The notes under the pieces were generated by a model that saw nothing but the letters and a program-made list of their open reading frames with translations, did no database searches and was not told where the DNA came from. DNA of 64,000 nucleotides, from positions 646,442-710,441 of the forward strand of contig JAQBNH010000007.1 in assembly GCA_028288705.1 (NCBI GenBank), given 5' to 3'. This document shows positions 26,008 through 35,929 of this stretch, in pieces. Numbering within the stretch: position 1 is the stretch's first letter; each line of letters opens with the position of its first letter. The DNA is from Ferruginibacter sp. Its GTDB lineage: Bacteria > Bacteroidota > Bacteroidia > Chitinophagales > Chitinophagaceae. The translations under genes were made by a program, and so were the position numbers.

Positions 26008-26448
26008 ATGCCAAACAACCAATTTAAGAAAAGCGAATTATACAGTTTCATAACCGGTAAAGCGAGTACAGCGATTTCGCGTCGCCTGCAGAAGAATTTT
26101 AAGCTGGCAGGCATTGAAATTACAATTGAGCAGTGGAGTGTGTTATACCATCTCTGGAAAGAAGACGGCATCAGCCAGCAGCAATTGTGCGATGCCACTT
26201 TCAGGGATAAACCAAGTATCACCCGACTGGTGGATAACCTGGAGAAACTGAAGCTGGTAAAACGCGTGGCCAGTAAAGATGACCGTCGGATGAACCGGAT
26301 CTACATTACAGCAGAAGCCCAGGAGCTGCAGGTACTAACGATGGAACTCGCTAACCAGACTTTAAACGAAGCCCTTGAGGGTGTAACGAACGGCCAGGTT
26401 GAAATTGCAAAAGAAGTATTACAGCAGGTGTACGAAAACCTTAAATAG
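26008..26448 (+). CDS. MarR family transcriptional regulator
   Basis: A 146-residue winged-helix regulator. The dimerisation helices flank the DNA-binding core (GISQQQLCDATFRDKPSITR then LVDNLEKLKLVKRV) and the wing (SKDDRRMNRIYIT). It lies directly before an acyl-CoA dehydrogenase gene, 30 bases apart, so it probably controls that gene together with itself. A perfect palindrome sits over its own predicted promoter. The inducer might be an acyl-CoA or a fatty acid, by context only. Confidence 0.9.
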   Translation: MPNNQFKKSELYSFITGKASTAISRRLQKNFKLAGIEITIEQWSVLYHLWKEDGISQQQLCDATFRDKPSITRLVDNLEKLKLVKRVASKDDRRMNRIYITAEAQELQVLTMELANQTLNEALEGVTNGQVEIAKEVLQQVYENLK

Positions 26449-26478
26449 ATATTTTCCAGATCATTTAAATTTTATAAA

Positions 26479-28272
26479 ATGAATCCCACTACCTCCACAG
26501 CCAATCAACTGAAAGGCGGCGAATGGCTGATCAAAGAAAGCAACGCTTTTGATACCTACACGCCGGAAGATTTTAATGAAGAGCAACGCATGGTGAAGGA
26601 AATGTGTTTGCAGTTCCTGGGCACGGAAGTCATACCTGCCATCGACCGGATTGACAAAATGGAACCCGGGCTGATGCCATCCCTGATGGAAAAAGCCGGT
26701 GAACAGGGCTTATTAGGCGCTTCAATCCCTGAAGAGCTGGGTGGATTGGGAAAAGATTTTATCACTTCCACCCTTGTCAATGAAGGTCTGGGTGGCGGAT
26801 TTTCCTTCAGCGTAGCAGTTGCGGCTCATACAGGCATCGGTACGTTACCCATCCTTTATTTCGGAACAGATGCACAAAAAGAAAAATATATTCCAAAGCT
26901 GGCTAGCGGTGAATGGAAAGGTGCTTATGGCCTGACGGAACCGAATAGCGGCAGTGATGCACTGGGAGCCAAAACAACAGCGACCTTATCTGCTGATGGC
27001 AAACATTATTTATTGAACGGGCAAAAATGCTGGATCACCAATGGTGGTTTTGCGGATGTGTATACTGTCTTCGCAAAAATCGATGGCGATAAGTTTTCGG
27101 CGTTTATTGTCGAACGCGGAATGGAAGGATTTACACAAGGGCCCGAAGAACATAAGATGGGCATTAAAGGATCTTCTACCGTTCAGTTGTATTTCCAGGA
27201 TTGTAAAGTGCCGGTAGAAAACCTGCTCGGCGAAATTGGAAAGGGGCATATCATCGCCTTTAATATTTTAAATATTGGCCGGTTGAAATTATGTGCGGCA
27301 GCTTTAGGCGGCGCGAAAATGGCGCTGGATACAACGATCCAGTATGCTACCACCCGCGAACAATTTAAAACGGCGATCGCCAATTTTGGCGCGATCAAAC
27401 ATAAACTGGCTGAAATGGCGATCCGTGTTTGGGTAAGCGAATCAGCTTTATACCGCACCAGTAAATGGGTGGATGACAAAGAAACAGAACTGGCTGCTGC
27501 CGGCAAACCTTTCAATGAAGCTTTGCTTGGTGCTGCGGAAGAATTCGCCATCGAATGTGCGATGTTGAAAGTGGATGGCAGTGAAGTATTGGATCTCGTA
27601 GTGGATGAAGGCGTCCAGGTACACGGCGGAAACGGGTTTAGTGATGAATATATGATCAGCCGCGCTTATCGCGATAGCCGGATTAACAGGATCTATGAAG
27701 GAACAAACGAGATCAACCGTCTGCTTACCGTAGATATGATGCTGAAAAGGGCGATGAAAGGAAAGCTCGACCTGATGGGCCCCGCGATGGCTGTGTCAAA
27801 AGAACTGATGAGTATTCCTGATTTTGGTGCGGAAGATGAAGGCTTGTTTGCTGCAGAAAAAAAGCTGATCGTTAATATCAAAAAAGCCATCCTGATGACT
27901 GCCGGTGCAGCCGTGCAAAAACTCATGATGAACCTGAGCAACGAACAGGAGATCCTGATGAATATCGCGGATATGGCGATCCAGGCTTTTCATGCCGAAA
28001 GTGCTTTATTGCGCGTTATAAAAATGACCGATACGGCAGGAGAAGCTGCAACAGCCGTACAAACAGATATGATGCGCTGTTACCTGAATGATGCCATGGA
28101 CCATGTGAATAAGGCTGGTAAAGATGCGATCAACGCATTTGCCGAAGGTGATGAACAACGCATGATGTTATTGGGTTTGAAAAGGTTTACTAAAGCCGCC
28201 CCGTTTAACAGTAAAGATGCGCGACGCCGTATCGCTGATAAACTGATTGCTGACAATAAATATCCCTGGTAA
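26479..28272 (+). CDS. Acyl-CoA dehydrogenase, long form
   Basis: A 597-residue flavoenzyme that oxidises acyl-CoA to enoyl-CoA in fatty acid breakdown. The core (about residues 25-430) has the usual motifs: AYGLTEPNSGSDA, CWITNGGFAD, and RDSRINRIYEGTNEINR, which contains the catalytic glutamate. The C-terminal 170 residues form an extra helical domain as in VLCAD-like enzymes, which explains the length. It follows marR, and a strong terminator follows it. An electron-transfer flavoprotein is not encoded in the window. Confidence 0.92.
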   Translation: MNPTTSTANQLKGGEWLIKESNAFDTYTPEDFNEEQRMVKEMCLQFLGTEVIPAIDRIDKMEPGLMPSLMEKAGEQGLLGASIPEELGGLGKDFITSTLVNEGLGGGFSFSVAVAAHTGIGTLPILYFGTDAQKEKYIPKLASGEWKGAYGLTEPNSGSDALGAKTTATLSADGKHYLLNGQKCWITNGGFADVYTVFAKIDGDKFSAFIVERGMEGFTQGPEEHKMGIKGSSTVQLYFQDCKVPVENLLGEIGKGHIIAFNILNIGRLKLCAAALGGAKMALDTTIQYATTREQFKTAIANFGAIKHKLAEMAIRVWVSESALYRTSKWVDDKETELAAAGKPFNEALLGAAEEFAIECAMLKVDGSEVLDLVVDEGVQVHGGNGFSDEYMISRAYRDSRINRIYEGTNEINRLLTVDMMLKRAMKGKLDLMGPAMAVSKELMSIPDFGAEDEGLFAAEKKLIVNIKKAILMTAGAAVQKLMMNLSNEQEILMNIADMAIQAFHAESALLRVIKMTDTAGEAATAVQTDMMRCYLNDAMDHVNKAGKDAINAFAEGDEQRMMLLGLKRFTKAAPFNSKDARRRIADKLIADNKYPW

Positions 28273-28294
28273 GGCTTATCTTTTTTATATAAAC

Positions 28295-28318
28295 AAAAAG
28301 GGGTTCGCCCCTTTTTTT
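28295..28318 (+). terminator. Rho-independent terminator after the acyl-CoA dehydrogenase
   Basis: AAAAAGGGG-TTCG-CCCC followed by seven T: a tight stem closed by a stable TTCG loop, 22 bases after the stop codon. It ends the marR unit and isolates it from the signalling operon. Confidence 0.92.
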
Positions 28319-28433
28319 GTGCCCGTTAGTTAATTTACTGCCAGGCAGAAAATTCATGTTCAACACTTTATTAAGTTTGTACCTTTAACGCCCGGCAGAA
28401 TTTTTCCGGGACAGCTGCTATTAATTCCTTCGT

Positions 28434-29894
28434 ATGATCTTACTTGTTGACGACAGGCCGGAAAATATTTTTTCGTTAAAGTCAATTCTTGATTTACATG
28501 GCTTTCCTACAGACACAGCGCTGAGCGGGGAAGAAGCCCTGAAAAAAACACTCAAAACGAAATATGCCCTCATCATTCTCGATGTTCAAATGCCCGGGCT
28601 TGACGGGTTTGAAGTTGCAGAAATTCTTTCCGGCAACAGCAGTACACGCGATACACCGATCATCTTTTTATCCGCTGTAAACACAGATAAAAAATTCATC
28701 ACACGTGGTTATTCCTCGGGGGCGATCGATTATATAGTAAAGCCAATCGATCCGGATATTTTGTTGCTGAAGGTGAAAACATTTATGCGCCTGTACGAAC
28801 AGAATCGCGAACTCACTGCGATGCAGGAAACGCTGCGCTCCGAGATCAGTTTTCGAAAACAGGCGCAACAGCAAATCCAGGAAAAGGCGCGACAGCTCGA
28901 TGGTATTTTAGAAGCGTTACCACAAATTGCTTTTACTGCAACGCCGGAAGGAGCCATTGATTTTGTGAACCGTAACTGGCATCTATATTCGGCTTCAGCA
29001 AGCCTGTTTCCAGCCACACACCCCGATGATCCTGAGATCGATTTTTTTTGGAAGAAAGCGCTTATGACCAATAAGCCTTTGGAAATGGAGGTGCGCATCT
29101 GTAAGCAAAACACGCAGGCCTTTCGTCATTTCCTGTTACGCAGCATTCCGGTAAAAGAAAATAACGTGATCGTAAAATGGGTAGGTACATTCACTGATAT
29201 CGAGGAACAAAAGCAGGCAATCAAAAAGAAGGATGAATTTTTAACGATCGCGAGCCACGAATTAAAAACGCCGCTAACGAGTATCAAAGCCTATGTACAG
29301 CTGCTGGAAAATCTCATCACCCCGGAACAGGTGACGAAGTCTTATGTAGACAGAACATTGCTGCAGGTAAATAAACTGGACAACCTCATCAATGATCTGC
29401 TGGATATTTCCCGCATCGAAGGTGGAAAACTGAATTTCGATCTGAAAGAAATAGACTTTGAAGAACTGCTGCAAACGACTGTAGATATCCTGCAACAAAT
29501 TTATCCCGATTACAAGATCACGAGAAAAGGGAACCCGCCAGCTGTTATCATGGGGAATGCCGTGCGCCTGGAACAGGTGATCATCAATTATGTTTCAAAT
29601 GCCATCAAATACTCACCCGGGCAAAAAGAAATACATATCATCAGCGAATTAAATCCTTCCGGCGAATTATATTTTGCGGTAAAAGATTTTGGCATCGGGA
29701 TTTCAGCCGAAGACTGCAAGCATATTTTTGGGAAATTTTTTCGCGTCTCCGATACACTTCCGCATATCCAGGGCCTGGGTATCGGCTTATATATCTGTGC
29801 AGAAATACTTCGCCGCCATAAGGCAACGTTTGGAGTTGAAAGCCAGGAGGGACAAGGCTCTTCATTTTATTTCGCACTGCCCACAGTTCAATAG
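28434..29894 (+). CDS. Response regulator-histidine kinase hybrid
   Basis: A 486-residue protein with an N-terminal receiver domain (about 1-120, phospho-acceptor D50 in LDVQMPG), a short coiled coil, a PAS-like domain (about 155-262) and a HisKA/HATPase kinase core. The phosphorylated histidine is H275 in ASHELKTPL; the ATP lid motifs are DFGIGIS and GLGIGLYIC. There is no membrane segment, so it is cytoplasmic and probably takes its signal from a partner kinase. The next kinase gene starts 23 bases after its stop. A TAAGTTTG -7 box lies at 28372-28379. Confidence 0.92.
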   Translation: MILLVDDRPENIFSLKSILDLHGFPTDTALSGEEALKKTLKTKYALIILDVQMPGLDGFEVAEILSGNSSTRDTPIIFLSAVNTDKKFITRGYSSGAIDYIVKPIDPDILLLKVKTFMRLYEQNRELTAMQETLRSEISFRKQAQQQIQEKARQLDGILEALPQIAFTATPEGAIDFVNRNWHLYSASASLFPATHPDDPEIDFFWKKALMTNKPLEMEVRICKQNTQAFRHFLLRSIPVKENNVIVKWVGTFTDIEEQKQAIKKKDEFLTIASHELKTPLTSIKAYVQLLENLITPEQVTKSYVDRTLLQVNKLDNLINDLLDISRIEGGKLNFDLKEIDFEELLQTTVDILQQIYPDYKITRKGNPPAVIMGNAVRLEQVIINYVSNAIKYSPGQKEIHIISELNPSGELYFAVKDFGIGISAEDCKHIFGKFFRVSDTLPHIQGLGIGLYICAEILRRHKATFGVESQEGQGSSFYFALPTVQ

Positions 29895-29917
29895 ATCACG
29901 TTTTATTTTTAACGAAT

Positions 29918-32900
29918 ATGAAATTATCATTAAACCGCAGCCTCCTTATCGGATTTAGTATTTCGCTGCTCATCCTTATCATCAGTTCTGTCGCTTCTTT
30001 TGTCAGCATCCGCGGTTTACTCACCAGTGCCCGGCTCGTAGATGAAACCAATATGGTGATCCGCGAAGTAGAAGCATCGATGGCTTTTATGCGTGATGCG
30101 GAAACGGGCCAGCGCGGTTATCTCCTGACGAGCGATGAAAACTTTTTGCAGCCCTACAACAATTCGCACGCAAAATTTCAGGCGGTCATCCAGGACCTTC
30201 GCACGCGAACTGCCGGCAATGAAGTCCAACAGAAGAACCTGCAACTGCTGGAAGAAATAGCGGACGAAAGATTTTTGCACCTGCAGGATCTGATTGATGC
30301 CCGTAAGGCCGGCGTAATGGGGATCGATGTGGAAGCCCTTCGTTTAGGTAAGCGGCTGATGGACAGTGTTCGGCTTATTGTCCAAAATATCACAACAGTT
30401 GCCACCAACACGTTGGAAGCCAGAACTGCCCGCCTGAAACAATTTTCCGTTTATACACCGGTGCTGATCGTAACTGCAGCACTGCTGGCGCTGATCATCA
30501 CCATAGTTTTTTACCTGAAAATAAGGAAAGACATTGCTGAAAGAAATCGGTTACAAGACGCTTTGCAGGCGAAGGACGCAGAGATCCAGGAACGCATCGG
30601 TATCATTGAAACTATTGCAGGAAAAATATCTGCCGGCAATTTCGACATCCGTGTGAACGATGCTCAGAATGACAGCCTTGGAAGCCTCGCGGGATCGCTT
30701 AATACAATGGCATCTTCGCTGGAACAATCTTTTAAGGAACTCTCCATAAAAGAATGGCAACAAACCGGCCTCGCGAAATTGAATGAAGCAATGGTTGGAG
30801 ATGCCAGTAAAACCCTGCTCTCAGAAAAAGTGATCGGTTTTCTTGCATCTTACACAGATAGTTTTGTAGGTGCAGTTTACATTGCCGATACTCCGGAAAC
30901 ACTGGTCCTGCAAAACGCGTATGCCCTGCAATACGATTCCGCCCGGCACAAAATGAAATTTGGCGAAGGCCTGGTGGGCCAGGTCGCACAAACAAAAAAG
31001 TCATTGCTGGTAACTGACATCCGCACGGAAAATATCAGTATCAACTTTGCATCGGTGTCGATGAAGCCGGTCTCCATTATTATTTTTCCCGTGTTGTATG
31101 AAGGCCAGATCAAAGCGGTGATCGAACTCGGCGCTTTACATGTTTACACGGATAAGGAATTACAACTGTTTCAGGATGTAGCTGATAATATCGGCATTGC
31201 GATCACAACAGTAGAAAGCCGCGAACGGGTGCAGGCATTGTTGGAAGAAACGCAGGCACAATCGGAAGAACTGATGACGCAGCAATCCGAACTCGAGCAT
31301 ATGAATGCCGAACTGGAGGCGCAATCACAACAATTGCAAACGTCGGAAGAAGAACTAAAAGTGCAATCCGAAGAACTGATTGAAACGAATACATTACTCG
31401 AAGAACGGTCAACGTTGCTGGAAGAACGCAGCCAGTTGATCATGCAAAAAAATATCGAGATCCAGAAACGTGCAGAAGAACTCGCCCAGTCTACAAAATA
31501 CAAATCAGAATTTTTGGCGAATATGTCACATGAGTTGCGCACCCCATTGAATTCTATTCTCTTGCTGTCGCGGCTAATGGCGGAAAATAATGAAGCCAAT
31601 CTTACGGAGGAGCAGGTTCAGTATGCACGCGTTATTCAGAGTTCCGGGAACGGGTTGCTTGAATTAATTGATGAGATCCTTGACCTCTCTAAAATTGAAG
31701 CCGGGAAAATGACGATTGAGATTACACCCGTTCTTACCGAAGAGGTGGCCCGCGATCTTTCCTTAATATTCGAACCGCTGGCGAAGGAAAAAAATCTTGA
31801 ATGGAAAGTCAATATTGATAACGATGTTCCTGCCCAGATTGCCACAGATAAAATGCGGCTCGAACAGATCCTGAAAAATCTTTTATCGAACGCGTTTAAA
31901 TTTACGCAGCAAGGGTCTGTTGGGTTAAATATCAGCACCGCGAAAGACAAACCGGGATACGTTTGCTTTTCCGTTAAAGATTCCGGCATTGGCATCAGCA
32001 CGGAAAAACAGGAAGTTATTTTTGATGCGTTCCAGCAGGAAGATGGTTCAACCAGGCGTAAGTATGGTGGCACCGGGCTGGGGCTTTCTATCAGCCGTGA
32101 GCTGGCGAAATTACTGGGTGGCGAAATCGAATTATCGAGCAAAGCCGGCGAGGGGAGTGAATTCACGATCTGTATTCCGGCAGAACGAAGAACAGAAACG
32201 TTGATAAAGGAAAGAGTCGCCAGCAGTAACGTCAAACCCAGGCCGGCCGCCATTCCTGAGGAAATCGACATAATGGACGAGAAGTACCACACTACGAAAA
32301 TACCCGATGAGATTGCAGATGACAGGAATGAGATAGACGAAGGCGATAAAATTATTTTGATCATAGAAGACGATACTGCTTTTGCCAAGGCACTGGTAGA
32401 TTACAGCCGCAATAAGGGCTACAAAGCGATCGTCGCAGTGCGTGGAGACCGCGGGATTGAAATGGCAAGGGAATATAATCCTGCAGGCATTCTTCTCGAT
32501 ATTCAACTGCCGGTAAAAAACGGCTGGCAGGTTATGGGAGAATTAAAAGACGATCCGCAGACAAGGCATATACCGATCCACATCATGTCTTCTTTCGAAG
32601 TGAAAAAAGAAAGCCTGATGAAAGGGGCCTTCAACTTTATTAACAAGCCCGTTGCGTTTGAACAACTACATACCATTTTCGATAAGCTGGAAATTGTGCT
32701 CGGGAAAAAAGAGAAAAAAGTGTTGATCGTGGAAGAAAATAACAAGCATGCGAAAGCACTGGCTTATTATCTCAGCACTTATAATGTACAAGCCGAGATT
32801 TATCATACCGTGGAAGAAGGTTTGCGTTCGCTGGAAAACAACGAAACAGATTGTGTGATTCTTGATATGGGCGTTACAGATGCAAAATCAACGGCGCTGC

Positions 32901-33529
32901 TGGAGTCGGTAAAAAATAAAAAAGGCATGGAAGACCTGCCGATCATCATCTTCACCGGTAAAACTATGTCGCAGCCGGAAGAATACCAGATCAAAAAATA
33001 CGCAGATGCAATCGTGTTGAAAACGGCCAATTCTTACCAGCGGATCCTGGACGAAGTATCCATCTTCCTTCACTTAGTTCAGGAACAAACCGGGAAAAAA
33101 GGTGCGCAACCATTTGAAAAATCCATCCTGCAGGAGAATTCATTAAAGGGAAAAACAGTGCTGCTGGCAGATGATGATGTGCGTAATATTTTCAGCATGA
33201 CAAAAGCACTGGAGAAATTCGATATGAAAGTGATCCCGGCACTGGATGGCAGAGAAGCTTTACAATTATTAAAAGCGAATCCCGAAACCCATATGATCCT
33301 GATGGATATTATGATGCCGGAGATGGATGGTTTTGAAGCGATCCGTGCCGTGAGAAAAGATCCTGCAACAAAAAATATCCCGATCATTGCTGTTACAGCA
33401 AAAGCCATGAGTGGCGATCGTGAAAAATGTATTGCAGCCGGCGCATCGGATTATATTTCAAAGCCGGTAGACATTGACCAGTTGGTATCCTTATTGCGTA
33501 TCTGGTTATACGAAAGAACCAACAAATAA
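29918..33529 (+). CDS. Large membrane hybrid histidine kinase (CHASE3-HAMP-GAF-HisKA-3xREC)
   Basis: A 1203-residue sensor kinase. A first membrane helix (residues 8-28) and a second (about 175-195) bracket a CHASE3-like extracytoplasmic domain (FMRDAETGQRGYLLTSDE). HAMP, GAF (about 290-430) and a long Gln/Glu-rich coiled coil (about 430-535) lead to the kinase core. H538 in NMSHELRTPL is the phospho-acceptor. Three receiver domains follow: the first in LLDIQLPVKNGW, the second with the acidic pair reduced to EE before LDMGVTD, and the third with MDIMMPEMDG. It heads a run of tightly spaced signalling genes. Confidence 0.92.
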   Translation: MKLSLNRSLLIGFSISLLILIISSVASFVSIRGLLTSARLVDETNMVIREVEASMAFMRDAETGQRGYLLTSDENFLQPYNNSHAKFQAVIQDLRTRTAGNEVQQKNLQLLEEIADERFLHLQDLIDARKAGVMGIDVEALRLGKRLMDSVRLIVQNITTVATNTLEARTARLKQFSVYTPVLIVTAALLALIITIVFYLKIRKDIAERNRLQDALQAKDAEIQERIGIIETIAGKISAGNFDIRVNDAQNDSLGSLAGSLNTMASSLEQSFKELSIKEWQQTGLAKLNEAMVGDASKTLLSEKVIGFLASYTDSFVGAVYIADTPETLVLQNAYALQYDSARHKMKFGEGLVGQVAQTKKSLLVTDIRTENISINFASVSMKPVSIIIFPVLYEGQIKAVIELGALHVYTDKELQLFQDVADNIGIAITTVESRERVQALLEETQAQSEELMTQQSELEHMNAELEAQSQQLQTSEEELKVQSEELIETNTLLEERSTLLEERSQLIMQKNIEIQKRAEELAQSTKYKSEFLANMSHELRTPLNSILLLSRLMAENNEANLTEEQVQYARVIQSSGNGLLELIDEILDLSKIEAGKMTIEITPVLTEEVARDLSLIFEPLAKEKNLEWKVNIDNDVPAQIATDKMRLEQILKNLLSNAFKFTQQGSVGLNISTAKDKPGYVCFSVKDSGIGISTEKQEVIFDAFQQEDGSTRRKYGGTGLGLSISRELAKLLGGEIELSSKAGEGSEFTICIPAERRTETLIKERVASSNVKPRPAAIPEEIDIMDEKYHTTKIPDEIADDRNEIDEGDKIILIIEDDTAFAKALVDYSRNKGYKAIVAVRGDRGIEMAREYNPAGILLDIQLPVKNGWQVMGELKDDPQTRHIPIHIMSSFEVKKESLMKGAFNFINKPVAFEQLHTIFDKLEIVLGKKEKKVLIVEENNKHAKALAYYLSTYNVQAEIYHTVEEGLRSLENNETDCVILDMGVTDAKSTALLESVKNKKGMEDLPIIIFTGKTMSQPEEYQIKKYADAIVLKTANSYQRILDEVSIFLHLVQEQTGKKGAQPFEKSILQENSLKGKTVLLADDDVRNIFSMTKALEKFDMKVIPALDGREALQLLKANPETHMILMDIMMPEMDGFEAIRAVRKDPATKNIPIIAVTAKAMSGDREKCIAAGASDYISKPVDIDQLVSLLRIWLYERTNK

Positions 33530-33534
33530 TAGCT

Positions 33535-33927
33535 ATGCAGCAACAGCGAATTCTTATCATTGATGACGACGACCGGAATATTTTTGCTTTAACTGCCGTG
33601 TTGCGTGCAAAAGGTTATCAGTGTATTTCTGCAAACAGCGCACGCGACGGTTTGCAGGCGTTACGTAATCAGCCGGGGATTTCCATCGTGCTGGCAGATA
33701 TGATGATGCCGGATATGGATGGTTATGAAATGATCGCGGAGATCCGCAAGGACCCTGCATTTCAGCATCTGCCATTGATAGCGGTTACGGCGCAGGCCAT
33801 GATCGGCGATAAAGAAAAATGCCTTGCTGCTGGTGCCGACGGCTATGTGAGCAAGCCAATCAATATAGACACATTACTATCCGTGGTAAAAGATACCTTA
33901 TCTAAAAAACCGGAGCGCCCGCAATGA
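33535..33927 (+). CDS. Single-domain response regulator
   Basis: A 130-residue receiver domain with the full set of conserved residues: acidic pair in IIDDDDRN, phospho-acceptor in LADMMMPDMDG, the Thr in VTAQAM and the Lys in YVSKPI. It has no output domain, so it probably works as a phosphate shuttle or binds a partner. It begins 5 bases after the hybrid kinase stop, and its last 4 bases overlap the cheR start. Confidence 0.93.
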   Translation: MQQQRILIIDDDDRNIFALTAVLRAKGYQCISANSARDGLQALRNQPGISIVLADMMMPDMDGYEMIAEIRKDPAFQHLPLIAVTAQAMIGDKEKCLAAGADGYVSKPINIDTLLSVVKDTLSKKPERPQ

Positions 33928-34736
33928 TAGCAACAGAAAACCTGGAAAATCTATTACTCGAAATCTCCATCCGTTATGGATATGATTTTACGCAGTATTC
34001 CAGGGCATCGTTGCAAAGACGGGTGGCCTCATTCGTTGCGAAAGAGCGCATTCATAATTTTGCCGAACTGCGCCACCGGATCATGAACGACGGCCATTAC
34101 TTTACCTTATTTGTAGAAGAAGTGACGGTGAACGTGACGGAAATGTTTCGCGACGCTAATTTCTACAAGGCCCTGCGGTCAACGGTTCTACCGGTATTGG
34201 CCACGTATCCGTTTATTCGTATCTGGCATGCCGGCTGTTCTACCGGCGAAGAAGTGTATTCAATGGCGATCCTGTTAAAAGAAGCAGGCCTCCTGCAAAA
34301 ATCATTATTGTATGCCACGGATATTAACCAGACTGTTGTTGAAAAGGCACGCAGCGGTTTGTTTAGCATGCAAACGATGCAGCAGAATTCTGAAAATTAT
34401 ATAAAGGCGGGCGGCCAGGGGGAATTTTCCGCGTATTACAGCGCCAATTATAACCTCGCAAGATTTGACGAATCTTTAAGCAGCCGCATGGTTTTTTCCA
34501 CGCACAACCTCGTATCCGATGCATCTTTCAACGAATTCCAGTTGATCCTTTGCAGGAATGTGTTGATCTATTTCGACAAGGATCTGCAGAATAAAGTTTT
34601 GGAAACAATGGATAAAAGCCTGGATAGTCTTGGTTTCCTTGCACTTGGCAGTAAAGAATCGATCAGGTTCTCTCCAATCGATAAACAGTATATCCAGATC
34701 GACAACAAAGAAAAGATATGGCGCAAAACGATTTAA
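33924..34736 (+). CDS. cheR: CheR-type protein-glutamate methyltransferase
   Basis: A 270-residue SAM-dependent methyltransferase. The N-terminal helical domain (YDFTQYSRASLQRRVASFV) and the SAM-binding domain (IWHAGCSTGEEVYSMAILL, then LYATDINQ) are both recognisable, and FQLILCRNVLIYFD is conserved. In chemotaxis CheR methylates receptors, but no receptor, CheA or CheW is present. In many Bacteroidota such genes travel with hybrid kinases and CheB, where the substrate is unknown. It overlaps cheB by 19 bases. Confidence 0.92.
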   Translation: MIATENLENLLLEISIRYGYDFTQYSRASLQRRVASFVAKERIHNFAELRHRIMNDGHYFTLFVEEVTVNVTEMFRDANFYKALRSTVLPVLATYPFIRIWHAGCSTGEEVYSMAILLKEAGLLQKSLLYATDINQTVVEKARSGLFSMQTMQQNSENYIKAGGQGEFSAYYSANYNLARFDESLSSRMVFSTHNLVSDASFNEFQLILCRNVLIYFDKDLQNKVLETMDKSLDSLGFLALGSKESIRFSPIDKQYIQIDNKEKIWRKTI

Positions 34737-35302
34737 ATAAGGTGCCGCAGCTCATCATCATCGGCGGATCTTCCGGTAGCCTGGAAGCAACATTTGCCAT
34801 TCTTTCGGTATTGAAACCTTCTTTCGAATTACCGATCGTACTGATCCTTCATCGCAATAATGTGGCAGACAATGGGCTGGTCAATTTGCTGTCTATGAAA
34901 ACGCATCTGCAGGTAAAAGAAGCGGATGAAAAAGACCAGATTGAACCGGGTTGGTTATACATTGCTCCGCCGGATTATCATTTATTGTTGGAAACTGATG
35001 GCAGCATTTCTTTAGATGCTTCTGAAAAAGTTCACTACAGCCGGCCAAGTATTGACGTGAGTTTTGAAACTGCGGCAGTAGCCTACGGAAAAGATTTGTA
35101 TGCGATCTTATTATCTGGTGCAAATGCAGACGGAGCACAAGGCCTGGCGAGGATCAAAGAAAATGGCGGTACGGTTATCGTCCAGGATCCGAAAGAAGCT
35201 TTTGTGCCCTACATGCCGGAGAAAGCAATGGAATTGATTACAGTCGATTATGTGCTGGACGCGGCCAATATCGCCGCATTGCTGAATGAATTAACAAGTT
35301 GA
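34718..35302 (+). CDS. cheB: CheB-type methylesterase without receiver domain
   Basis: A 194-residue esterase/deamidase domain. The catalytic triad can be read as S18 in IGGSSGS, H45 in LILHRNN and D138 in SGANADGAQGL. The usual N-terminal receiver domain is missing, so activity is not controlled by direct phosphorylation in cis. It completes the unit of hybrid kinase, receiver, cheR and cheB. Its stop abuts the stop of the opposing response regulator gene. Confidence 0.92.
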   Translation: MAQNDLNKVPQLIIIGGSSGSLEATFAILSVLKPSFELPIVLILHRNNVADNGLVNLLSMKTHLQVKEADEKDQIEPGWLYIAPPDYHLLLETDGSISLDASEKVHYSRPSIDVSFETAAVAYGKDLYAILLSGANADGAQGLARIKENGGTVIVQDPKEAFVPYMPEKAMELITVDYVLDAANIAALLNELTS

Positions 35303-35674
35303 TCAGGCACGTGATTTTTGTAATGCCTGCACTACGATCTTTTGCAATGCTGCCATATCAAAAGGCTTTTTTAAAACAAAATCTGCGCCTGCTTCTTTAG
35401 CCAGTTCTTCAACATGGCTGTTGGCGCTAAAAAATATGACAGGAGTAGTTACAAATTTTTCCTGCTCTTTTATCAGCTGAATCGCCTTCACACCACCGAT
35501 GTCCGGCAACCAATTGTCCATCATGATCACTTCGGGCTTGTATGTTTCGATATCTTCCAGTAACGTACGGCAATTATCCCTCACATCAACCTCATGTCCC
35601 TGGATACGCAGGATCGCGGAACAAACTTCCAGGATATCTGCATCGTCATCGTAAATCAAAACTTTACCCTTCAT
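35303..35674 (-). CDS. Single-domain response regulator, opposing strand
   Basis: A receiver domain of 123 residues starting at MKGKVLIYDDD. A longer in-frame start at 35743 adds a tail that does not fit the fold, so the ATG at 35674 is chosen. Key residues are the acidic pair in YDDDAD, the acceptor in IMMDNWLPDIGG, and the Lys in VLKKPF. There is no output domain. It converges on cheB with no gap and probably belongs to the same signalling circuit. Confidence 0.88.
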   Translation of the reverse strand: MKGKVLIYDDDADILEVCSAILRIQGHEVDVRDNCRTLLEDIETYKPEVIMMDNWLPDIGGVKAIQLIKEQEKFVTTPVIFFSANSHVEELAKEAGADFVLKKPFDMAALQKIVVQALQKSRA

Positions 35675-35897
35675 AATTAATTTATCAGCGTGCAATTTAA
35701 TGAAATATGTGTAACACCTCATCTTCGAGCCGGGGCTTAACAACGTTTTACCTAAAACATTTTATACGTAATCTGTATTAAAAACTCTTCTGCTACAGGG
35801 TTGGGCGTAATGGATTAACCTAGATGAAACCCGTCAGGGGAAAGGATTGTAAGATTTTGCGCCGGTTTTTGCCATGCGATAATCAAGATAAACTTAG

Positions 35898-35929
35898 TTT
35901 GTATAAAGTCTACAAGGCTGGTAGATTTG
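35898..35929 (+). promoter_or_regulatory. Bacteroidota-type promoter, TTTG-N20-TAGATTTG
   Basis: A -33 TTTG (35898-35901) and a -7 box TAGATTTG (35922-35929), 20 bases apart, match the phylum consensus. They lie about 115 bases before the small exported protein at 36044. The rest of the roughly 370-base gap from 35675 shows no gene. Confidence 0.7.

Noticed and set aside
31636..32388. A 250-codon minus-strand frame inside the hybrid kinase
   Set aside because: It is antisense to the HisKA and ATPase domains, Ser/Ile-rich as expected of a shadow frame, and has no motif.
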